From the NCBI RefSeq assembly GCF_020379485.1, contig NW_026015717.1, forward strand, positions 27,939 through 91,938: 64,000 nt of DNA. The letters run 5' to 3'. Shown here piece by piece: positions 44,728 to 54,762 of this stretch. A program made the position numbers and the translations under genes. Position 1 is the stretch's first letter, and each line of letters opens with the position of its first letter. The DNA is from Brassica napus (Eukaryota > Streptophyta > Magnoliopsida > Brassicales > Brassicaceae). The notes beneath the pieces are model-generated. The model worked only from the letters and a program-made list of their open reading frames with translations, was not told the DNA's origin and did not search any database.

Positions 44728-45292
44728 TAATATTATATTCCTAACATTATTATTTATAGATTTTAGATCATATGGATAACAAAGAACGATTTATGAGTTG
44801 TGAGGAATTGTCGTTGTGGATATATTTGTTCGTTGGCCACATTAGATTATGTGACAAGAAAAACTTGACTTTTTAGTTTCTAAATTTTTTTTTTGATTAT
44901 AAATTTAGTTTCTAGAGATAACATATATTAGATTGAGTTTAGACATTAAATTTTACGGTTATCAGAAAAGAATTAGAAAAGTGAAAACCTTCATATTCCT
45001 CCAATATTCGCCATAGGGGGCAAAGACAATATCTCGCCCACCTTTCATAACTTTCTCCATAGCTTTGGTTATAGGGCGGTTGGCGAATATACGATCGTGT
45101 GTTTTCATAACGTCATGAGCTATTTCAGCAGAGGAGACCACAAGGACGGGGACACGGCTGGTGGATGATGGGAAGCCGCCACGGAGACGGTGGTGGGTTA
45201 GGTTTGGTGGTGGTTGTTCGTTTGAAGAGTCGTTTTAGGAAGAGAAAGGCCAATAAGGTGGCTAGACATAGAGAAATTAAGATCATCTCCAT

Positions 45293-45822
45293 TTCGTATT
45301 TTGAATGTTAATAGTGATTTGTGGATCTGATCGTGCTCACGACTATTTATTTTATTGGGGGAGGATCCCTTACCTGGCATATAATATTGTTGTACTAACA
45401 TAATATTTGGATATCAGTTTTATCTTTGTACGTAAACAGAACAAAGCAGGACATCAATATTGCAATTGTTTCTATATAAAAGCAGAGAATTAACTTTGTA
45501 AAATAATAAAATCTGTTTTAATTATCCTATATGATATATATTATTATATGCTTAGATAATTCATAATATATAAATTTATAATGTAATATTTTATAATTCA
45601 TAGAAATTAAAACTGAAAATGTTTAAAATGAAATTAGATCATCTACCAAAAAATAAGAACATTCCACACAAAAACTAATAGTTGTTGACTTATTTTAATT
45701 CTCTTCTTTTTATTATTGGGTGAAAGGGCACAATATTTGTTTTTAGTGTAATTAACTTAATCTTTTTTATAAAACTTATTATTGACTTCATCTCCCATAA
45801 AAGGAAACATATCAGTTTAGAT
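45293..45822. other. 5' flank of the P450 pseudogene
   Basis: AT-rich, no gene recognised. The remnant P450 promoter would be here. Confidence 0.4.
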
Positions 45823-45836
45823 ATCCTCATCGCGTT

Positions 45837-47234
45837 TTTTTTTTGTACACAACCACATAACTTTCATTAAAATTAAACCGGACCGGTAAGGGTCTGATTC
45901 AAACCAAAGTCAGAGGGAGATTGTTTTGCTAGTGAGTCCTCAAAGCTCAAAACATCTCGACGACAAAACCTAAAGGAGACAGAATCAAAGAAATTGGAAA
46001 GGAGATAGATATCCGATATGATTCCGTGTAGATCGGAAAAACTTGATCCTTCTTCAATTGCCATCACCAATTGCAGAGAATCTATTTCGAACAACACACA
46101 CTTAAAACAGAGTGCGATAGCATGTTCCATCGCTGCGCGAATTGCTAGTCCTTCAGCCACGAGGGACGAGATCACACGCGCAATAGATCGACTATGAGAG
46201 CTAAATCTCTCATTCTGACTTCCGTAGAAACTCCAAGCTAGACCAGCTGCTTGAAGCTCTTCCTTCCACGCTGCATCTGACCTGAAGATCACTTCAAATT
46301 CACCTCTGCTTCGCGTGCTGTTCTTCCTCTGCGTCTCTGGTATGATCTTCGCCTGCGCCTCTGACAATTCTTTAGCATCAACAATTGCTTTCGTGATCGT
46401 TTCTTGTGCAGAGAAATTTGTTTTCTGAAACAGTTTTTGATTCCTTGATGACCAGATAGCCCAAAGAATCCATGGACCAAGGGATCCTTTTCCAAGATCT
46501 GTAGGGGGGAGAGTTTTTGCTTGCAAGAGTATTTTCCATTCCACATCAAAATTGTTCAGAGGCCTTGGCGTGAAGCCACCAGAGAAAGGTACCAATTCCC
46601 ACACTTTCTGAGCATAGGGGCACTGGAAGAATAGGTGTGAGATGGTTTCCACATTGTCACAATGGGTGCATTTAGAATTTGATAGGATATGCCTTGTTTC
46701 TAATCTGTCTCCAACTGGTAGTGCTCCATGTTTAATCTTCCAAATGAATAATTTGAGCTTAGGAGCTGTTTGGATCTTCCAGACATCCTTTAACCATTCC
46801 TGTGGGTTGGCAATATCCTGATCTCCAATATCACCCTTAGCTTCTGTAGCTGATAAATATCCTGTCTTTGTAGTATATGATCCTGATTTGTGTTTTAACA
46901 ACACTTGCTTGCCTTCACCTCCCCATTTTATGGTCTTGATACTGAGAATATTATCGGCGAGGTGAGGGAAAGATCTTTCAACTCTCTGTTTTTCCCATTC
47001 TTTAGTTTCATTAGAGATCAGATCCGAAACTTTAAGATTCACTTCATTCTCCGTTGGTGGTCCTATTGGGCGTTTTCTTTCTGTCATCGAGAGCCAATCA
47101 TCATTCCAAACTTGGACTCTTTCTCCATTTCCAATGGCCCATCCTAGATGTAGGTTTAGGAGGTCTCTTCCTATTAGGATCCCTAGCCATCCATGAGAGC
47201 AGCTAGCTGAGGCCTGGACTTTGAGAAAGTCTTG
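45837..47234 (-). mobile_element. 5'-truncated LINE with perfect 14-bp target duplication
   Basis: The word ATCCTCATCGCGTT flanks the element on both sides (45823-45836 and 47235-47248). The left edge continues as a T run, i.e. the poly(A) tail of a minus-strand insertion. The open frame 45873-47087 (404 codons, extendable upstream in the same frame through GWLGILIGRDLLNLHLGWAI) covers the zf-RVT region (KLKLFIWKIKHGALPVGDRL, CTHCDNVETISHLFFQC) and an RNase H domain (IFRSDAAWKEELQAAGLAWS, EIDSLQLVMAI). The reverse transcriptase and ORF1 are missing. A perfect duplication and an open frame suggest a recent insertion by target-primed reverse transcription. Confidence 0.92.
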
Positions 47235-47524
47235 ATCCTCATCGCGTTGTCACTGGACTATTCCCAGTGAAACAAGATAATCTATTAAAAAGGATGGAAA
47301 ATTTGTTGGATAACCAGAAAGGAAAAATAAAATAAAAGAAACAAAAGTTGATGACAGCAACAACAAAAGTGATTTTTTTTTTCTTCTAAAATTGTCATAA
47401 GATCATCAAAATGTAATCGACTTAATCTCGACCATTTACAGTAGAGATGTTAAATCAAATAATATTCAAGAGTTAAATCACTACAATGTTAAATTTGAAA
47501 TTTATGATGATTATTGGTTTTGAA

Positions 47525-48140
47525 ACATTTGAAAACAGACATGTTGCTACTAGATTACTAGTACCACTATCTGCAAAGCTCTCTCAGCAGCCTGAGAATG
47601 GCAATTGGCGCAACAACCTTATGTGTCCTCCCAAGGGCACGCTACTCCGCCTGATGTACACGCCTTATTGCCCTCTGGCTGTTTCCAATATGCAAAATGG
47701 ATGCAGCATGGTCAAAAGAAACAGGAGCTGCAGGTTTAGGATGGATCTTCGATCCTGGTCATCCAGACATAACAATCTGCCAATCCAAGAGCATTATTTC
47801 TGTTTCATCGTCTTTAATGGCTGAAGCACTCGCTATACTCGGAGCAATCTTCTCAGCAAAGCAACGTCTTCTCTCCAAAGTCTGGTTTCGATCTGACTCT
47901 CAAAGACTCATCCAAGCTATCAACTTGAAATTCTCAGTTGAGCTTTATGGAGTTCCATTGATATCGAATTTCTATTCTCGTATTTCAGTTTCTCTTTGTT
48001 TTCTTTCATTCTTAGAACTTGAAAACATGATGGCAACCGAAAACATGATGGCGGGCGGATTCTCTGGCGGGTGTAATCTCTACCTTCTTGTATTAGACTT
48101 CAGTTTCTATTAATCAAATGGGTGTTCAAAAAAAAAGAAA
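47525..48140 (+). mobile_element. LINE 3' fragment (RNase H domain, poly(A) tail)
   Basis: The plus-strand frame from 47697 reads MDAAWSKETGAAGLGWIFDP, SSLMAEALAILGAI and VWFRSDSQRLIQAINLKFSV, the LINE RNase H domain, and the sequence ends in an A run at about 48130. The upstream part has stops. It is a different LINE from that at 45.8 kb, on the opposite strand. Confidence 0.75.
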
Positions 48141-48766
48141 CATTTAACATGATGAATAAGGATAAAGGGACCACCAGTGCTACATGTCAATTTTTAAAGA
48201 TTTTTGATATCTTTATATCATTCTAGTTATTTAAAATTAATTCTATAATTATAGATGAAATAATTTATTTTATTTTTATATAAAAAAATTAATTTTATTT
48301 TTAATTTGAATATATCAAAGTAATTATTAATTAGTAAAATAAAGAATTCACTTTATTAAACAAATCATTGTAATGAGTAAAATTGAATGTACTAAATAGA
48401 AGAAAAAAAAAACATGATATGCAATGTTAAAAGATAAAAATATGATATCAGAACTTGTAACCCTTGTAGATAGTATTATAGAAAAAAACTCTTATCGACT
48501 TCATCTCCCATAAGAGGAAGCCAGATCAGTGTAGTTGTCAAAATATCGTTGTCGCTGGTCCATTCCCAAAAAAAAACACAAGTTTGTATAGAAAAGTATT
48601 GAATTTTGTAGAAATAATCAAAAAGAAAAACAAACAAAATAAATAAATATAAAATGAAAGCAACAAAAAATAACAAAACGAAAATTTTCTAAGATTGCCT
48701 ATTATAAAATTATCAAAGGGTAGTTGACAATATTTTGTACAGAAACCTATTGTTGACTGGCTCCAA

Positions 48767-49338
48767 ATAGTATCAATGGGTTGGGCGGTGCGGGACAAGC
48801 GAATTAGTTAGTGGGGTGCGGATTAAGAGCGGTATGTGTTAGAAAAACGCATACTGTGGGATAAGTGCGGTTTATCTAATAGAAGCGGTTTAAAAAATAT
48901 GTGAATAGTGACCAAATAATAAAAAGTGCGGAACAAATGCTTAAATGGTATTTATAAACTAAAATATAAAATAATATTCTACTTGATATTATAAATATAT
49001 TTTACATATTTTTATAAAGTACAAATAAATTATAATCAGAAAATCAATTTATTTTATTGATTTTTCCATAACATATTTGCAATATTATATCTTATTTGCC
49101 TAATATGTCCTCCATCTGTTACCTTTAAATATTAAGCAAGAGGGAATAAATGTGCACAAGTGTAAGCTTTTCCGCTATACTTAGGCTCCGAATGGTAACA
49201 GTGGTTAGAGCGGTGCGAAACAAGCAGTTAGGATAATGTGGTACGGTTTAACAGCGGTTTGTATAAGAGAAACGCATAATGCAGAAAAACTACGGTTCGC
49301 CTAAAATAAGCGGTTCAAAACCAAATATGAATGGTGAC
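48767..49338. repeat. Two related hAT-like subterminal repeats
   Basis: Segments 48767-48909 and 49185-49338 resemble each other (GCGGTGCGGGACAAGCG against GCGGTGCGAAACAAGCA, AGAAAAACGCATACTG against AGAGAAACGCATAATG, both ending near AATAGTGAC or AATGGTGAC). The second begins GGCTCCGAATGGTAAC, like the MITE terminus at 21945. They are probably ends of non-autonomous elements. Exact borders are unclear. Confidence 0.5.
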
Positions 49339-50423
49339 ATGTATATGAATAGTGTAACTGCGGGATATGCATGATATATTTATTTTTACAAACTAAAATA
49401 TCAGTGATACTAATATTATTTTCAAAATAGCTATTTTTATTTCAAAAAGTATTTTATATATCTGAAATATTAAATTTAATATAGAATTATTGAAACTTTA
49501 TAGATAACATTATATTTTATTTAAAATATTATAAATTCGTAAGTTGTTTTTAAATAAAATTAATTAAGTTTGTTTTTTTTAAAATAGAGAACGTAAAATT
49601 TTATATCAAAATTTTACTATTGAATCTTTATTATGTAATTTTATAAATCATAGAACAATCGATAATTGTTTTTGGTTCATTTTTTTGGTTTTCGGTTCGG
49701 ATCAGGTAACAAAGTCAGGAACCGGCTAATATTCGAAATGAACTTGGATCCCATTCAATTCCAATTCAGTTCCGTTTTATGGTTAATTCGGGTTAAAAAG
49801 TAAAAAAAAATTGATATTTATGAAATATCAGATTATTAATTAAAAATAATATAATTCGGATAATTTTAAATATTTTCGACAAAATTATTCAAATAATTCA
49901 GTTTTGGGGTATTTGGGTCCTTTTCAGTTGGGTATTTCAGTTTAGAAATAGTATTTTTAAATTGTTTGATTATTTTAAAATTAAATTTAGTGAATATTTA
50001 TAAATATTAAAATTATATTATAGAAAACAAAATATTTTATCATAATTCATTTGTCAACTGAATAATACACATTTAAACTTGAATTTATGTGTATTATATA
50101 AATAAAAATACTAGCTTGTAGGTAAATTTGTGTTACTTAAATAATTATAAACAATAAAAACTAAATTTATTTATAGTGGGCTGTTTAAACCAGACCATAT
50201 TATTTTTTAAAAAGAAAATAAAACACAACAAAATAGTGATTAATGGTGACACATTTGCCTTCGGCTATGTGGTTTGCTGGTCCTGCACTTAACATTCAAT
50301 ACCTTAATCTCCCATAAAAGAAAACCAGATCAATTTACATATATCAGAATATTGTTGTCCCTTAGACAATTCCCAATTTTCAATGAATACAAGAAGACAA
50401 AAAAAAACAAAAAACGAACAAAA
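49339..50423. other. AT-rich spacer without recognised genes
   Basis: No coding resemblance. The stretch 49670-49960 has the TTCGG/GGTATTTGGG-like degenerate repeats common in crucifer intergenic DNA. Confidence 0.4.
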
Positions 50424-51348
50424 TCTTTTATATATTAATTGAGAAACATTACAACATTTTTTTATAGACATGTGTCATCAATATAATGATTCTTATATTC
50501 TTTATAAAATAGGTTTGGTCCATTTAAAATATATTGTAAATTTTATTAAACTAACTATCAAACTAGTAAACAAAGAATATTTTTCATCTTTTTTTTTAAG
50601 TAAAAATTACGGAATTACTTAATATGATTACCATATATATATATATATATCAATTAATGATTATGAATGATAACGATTTGATAATAATTTTTTGATCCTC
50701 TCTCCTTTTCATTTAATTTTATATTATTAAAGGAAATTAAAACAAAATAATTTTGATTTTTCGTATATGTTACATTTTGGATATTTTAAAATAAATATAA
50801 ATTGCTAAAAATGCTAAAAGTCACACATTGAAAATTTTGTGATCAAAGGTTTAAATTTTCTTTTGTTATAAAAATGATACAAATGATCATAAAATCCTAT
50901 GAATATGAAGTCTCATTAATAAATATTCATATCAAATATATAAATATGGCAATTTCAAAATTTGCATTGAGGAAATATCGAGACCTTAATATTTTCAAAT
51001 TTGCATTTAAAAAATCTCACACTGAAAATTATGAGTCTAATGATTTATTTTTTTGTATTATAATAATATACAACTGTTAATAAAATCATATGAGTATGAA
51101 GTATAAATTAAAAAAAATTATATTAAAATATACAATATATCTATGTCAATATCATTAAATTTAGTTATATACCAAATGAAATAAATAAATTTATTGTAAA
51201 TACACAAGAGGTATTGTTTTGAGTTATGTGCTTCTTTTAATTTAATTATAAACATAATACTTAAATGAACACAAAATAAATAATGATATGTAAAAATCAT
51301 TTATATACATAATGTTCATCGTGCAGAAGGTGCAGTATAATGAATTAG
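50424..51348 (+). mobile_element. Degenerate Helitron
   Basis: Starts TCTTTTATATATTAATTGAG after A and shares the ACATGTGTCATCA head with the Helitrons at 38.3 and 44.1 kb. The 3' hairpin is eroded (CGTGCAGAAGGTGCAG) and the end reads TTAG rather than CTAG. Borders are approximate. Confidence 0.6.
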
Positions 51349-51383
51349 GATCACATCACATTATTCACAAAGGCTTCATAACA

Positions 51384-54300
51384 TCTATATATATAAAGTT
51401 GGCTTTTTCCCTTCTTATGACTTGTGGAAGGGGGTTTGTTGACATGTGTCCTTATATTTTTTTTTTTGTATTTTAAATCCTTTTACTTTTAAATTATTAC
51501 AATTTGTTCCATCAATCTCTAATTATGTACTATATAATCTTTCTCACACTTATTAGTCCATAAAATTCAAGAAATAAATTAATATAAATATATTTTAAAT
51601 ATTTAATTTATTTACAATTAAAAATAGCATAAACTTTCACCATTTTATTATTTTTACTAATTTTTATTAATTCATTTACAAACTAATAATAAGAAACTAG
51701 AGCACTAACGCAAATAACCAAGAAAGCGGGTCATAAGGAGAATAATAATCGAAAGGCCAAAGCCACCAAGAAGCAGGAACATATATATATATATATGTTT
51801 AAAGCACCAGAATCACAATCAGTAGCTAAAATGTAAGAAACACCTCACAAACTAAACAAGAATATACAACACGTCCATGCAAGTGAAAAACCACAAAGCT
51901 TTGTTATAGAAGGGACCAAAGCTCCAAGAGACTAATTCCGCACACCTATACCAAAGGAAATATGGAAATAAAAAAAACAACTTGAGGGAGGGAGAATGGA
52001 AGACAACCACCACGAAATTAGAGACTAAACTTGAGACCATAAATAACCTTCCAAGCCCATATAACATTTACGGACGAAAACATTATCCAAACCTCGACTG
52101 GCAAACATGGTGAAAAGGAGAACCACTAGAGATGCGATGAAAGCTGCAAAGAGATGCGAGAATTGATATCTTGCATATTTCCATTATCTTATCCATTCAT
52201 CCATGTGCATTTTGATCATATAGACTAGGATTTAGTCATGTTTAGGTTACATTTTGCATACATGAGTCTCTATCAGGTGTTGGAGTGCCACATGGAGTTC
52301 TTGGGGCTATTTGGATGCATTTGGAGCTCAAAGGAGGTGATATACGTGATCATTGGACGAGCAGAGCAGGGGAGCGAGGTTCCGCAGCGACGTCATGAGG
52401 TCGCTCCAAAGCACCTCTCAGAGCGACCTAGCTGGAGCGACCCCGTGAAGTCGCTCGCCATACTCACCCCGTGAAGCGACTTGCCCAGAGCGACGCGCCG
52501 AGGTCGCTCGCATCTCACACACCTCTCGGAGCGACCTCCTAAAGCGATGCCATGAAGTCGCTCGCGTTCTCGTCACTCCGAACAGTCTTAGATGACCCTG
52601 GAGCGACCTCTCAGAGCGACCTATCAAGGTCGCTCCCGATCCAGAGCGACCCGTTGGAGCGACACACCAAAGTCGCTCGGGACCTCTCGCCCGGAGACAC
52701 CAAAAATCGGCCCTGGAGCGACCTTCCGGAGCGACACCTGCAAGTCGCTCCGCGTTATTTTGCTGCCGAAAATCATGACTTCTCAAGGACCTTTTTGCAA
52801 TTTATTTTGGACGTTTTACATTTCTAAAACCTATGTTTTAAACATCATTTGTAGCCACCAGACAGATGATCTTTTGATCTATTGAGAAATACACAAAAAC
52901 TCTCTTGAGAAGTTCATCTCTTGGATTTTGATTGTTATGTTCTTGTGTTATTGTTGATTTCTTATCTATTTCTCTACATGATTAATCTGAAATCCAATAT
53001 GGGTTTAAGAGGAATCATGGAGATTAGTGAGTAATCACCTTTTGAATTCATGGGTTAGGGAGATTAAGGGTGATTAGGTTAGTTCTAGGATGTTTTAGTG
53101 TAGATCATTATTGTTCCTTGCTAGTAGAGTATTCCTAATGCATCTTCTGAGTTGGCCACTCAAAAGTTGATCAATAGGCATTTCCCACCCGAAAGGTGTT
53201 TGATGAAATGCCTGAGACAACTCTCCTAGGCTTTTAGTATACTTTGCCAAAGACATTTGTTGTTAAAGATGCTAAGATAGCTAATAGACTTGTTAGTAAT
53301 GATTGCTTTCATATTATTCAACCAAAGACATTTGATGTTTGAGATATGTTAGCAAATGAGCATTCATCTAGACATAGAGCTTGTTTAGAATTATGTCTAG
53401 GCTTAAGGTTGATAGTTTGATTGATCGTTTGTCCTTAGTTCGATACTTGATCACCCAAGGTCTAATCCCTATGCCCATGAGTTCTATTTTCCCTTAGTCA
53501 AGAAAGTATCATTATGTTATTGCTTTCTAGTTTTAGTCATAGCTTAAAACCCATCTAAATCATTGGTTGCACTTAGATTAAGTGAGTACTTGCATTCTCA
53601 GTGCTTTGATATCCCTCAGAACTGGTTCGACAATCACTATATTACAACATTTGTCTTAGGAGCCTTGAAAACTCCTAACATCAAGAATAGAGAGGGAAAG
53701 GGAGACGAAACGAAATTAGAAAACTATGAAACCGTCTTCGAGCTATGAAAGAGAGCATAGAAGTCAAAACACCAAAAATTAGATCTTGAAAATCAAGACG
53801 AACAGTGACTATTGACGGTAAGCCAACGTTGAGGAATACAACATCAAAAACGACTAAACTCTGACCCGACCAAGAAGATGCAGTTCCTAATATCAGCTGA
53901 AATCTAAGAAAGAAGAGGAGCAGTCAATAACCTACAATGCCGTGAGAATCAACCGAAAAACTGAAAACTCATAAACCCGATCTACAACAAATACCATATA
54001 ATCTCACAGGTGAAGAAGACAAGGAAAGACAAGAGAAAGATGTAAGTCTTTTTCCGGTGATGGTGAGAAGCACCGCACACCAGAAAGGTAAAGAAATACA
54101 TAGACGGTGATGGCTTAAGGTCGAAATATAGGGAGAGGGCAAAAAACATCTTAAAAGTTATAATTTTAAAAAATATGAAGAAAAATATAATACAATTTTG
54201 ACACTGAAACCGTTAATCTTAGAATCAACAAAGTTATTGAAATTCAATATTCTTTTACGTTAGATGTTCATTTCACTACTAACAAGTATTATACACACAA

Positions 54301-54483
54301 CACATTGTTCGGAAAAAACAAACACAAAATATATTAACCTATCATCTATTACTACATAACACATTAAAAACACCAAATAATGATCTTAACAAATAAAAAC
54401 GACAACATAATTACATTATCCAAAAAATCATGTTCTAGCAATAATAAAAACAATATTTCGCGCAAAGCGCGGACACCCCCTGG
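51384..54483 (+). mobile_element. Helitron containing a solo LTR
   Basis: Starts TCTATATATATAAAGTTGGC after A and ends ACCCCCTGG before T, with the hairpin CGCGCAAAGCGCG at about 54459-54471. It meets the TC...CTRR, 3'-hairpin and A/T insertion rules. Without the solo LTR it would be about 1.6 kb. The non-LTR interior looks non-coding. It lies about 280 bases past the stop codon of TPS-B. Confidence 0.75.
52165..53683. mobile_element. Solo LTR with an internal GAGCGAC/GTCGCTC array
   Basis: Begins TGATATCTTGCATATT and ends CTCCTAACATCA, i.e. TG...CA, with the 5-bp duplication AGAAT on both sides (52160-52164 and 53684-53688). No internal retrotransposon genes remain, so it is a solo LTR of about 1.5 kb. 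It has the look of large gypsy-type LTRs seen in crucifers, but I cannot name the family. Positions 52400-52760 hold at least ten GAGCGAC and seven GTCGCTC words. Confidence 0.88.
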
Positions 54484-54762
54484 TATACTACTAAAATCAT
54501 ATTAAAAGAAATAGAGAAATAATCGGATAGTTGAGCTCTTCTCCATCCGTTCATACCATCTCCATAAAATCGGAAAGTTTTGACGGTTCTCTTTGTGAAA
54601 CCGGCGAGAATTACGGCGCACCTACTTAGATCCTTGGAGGAACCAGAATAAAACGACTTTGTAATAATAAAGATTCAAAGACTGTATATAGCCCGCGCAG
54701 GCCGGCGTAGCAGATGCCAAACCAGTGGTCACATTCATTAACAGTGGTTCCAACCAATGTCT

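Larger units (their letters stand above)
40522..45292 (-). pseudogene. Cytochrome P450, CYP71A-type (CYP71A27/28-like), broken in exon 1
   Basis: Exons 44989-45292, 42980-43474, 42606-42887 and 40522-40866. Intact features: N-terminal anchor ([20 protein letters not shown]), I-helix (FIGGTATTSSLLEW), ExxR (KETLRLHPP), PERF-type FKPERHL and the haem loop FIPFGSGRRLCPAI with the Cys ligand. Exon 1 is damaged: after PPSPWRLP about 35 codons (the usual GNLHQL region) are missing and the frame shifts, resuming as [20 protein letters not shown] in another frame, so translation stops early. Later exons are open. The introns are swollen by a Helitron, Emigrant, nested Stowaway MITEs and a LINE piece. 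CYP71A enzymes oxidise terpenoids and aldoximes; beside two terpene synthases a terpenoid role is likely. The collinear Arabidopsis genes are CYP71A27/28. Confidence 0.85.

Noticed and set aside
47486..47824. 112-codon ORF overlapping the LINE fragment
   Set aside because: Wrong frame; the RNase H motifs are read in the frame starting at 47697.
48538..48798. 86-codon minus-strand ORF rich in Phe/Leu/Ile
   Set aside because: AT-rich sequence read as hydrophobic residues (with a hAT-like repeat at its start). No start context, no homologue recognised.
52418..52885. ORFs rich in Arg/Ser/Asp at 52.4-52.9 kb, and a CRISPR-like look of the repeated 7-mers
   Set aside because: The reading frames are only translations of the GAGCGAC/GTCGCTC array of the solo LTR. 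Repeats are too short, irregular and inverted for a CRISPR array, and the genome is a plant's.
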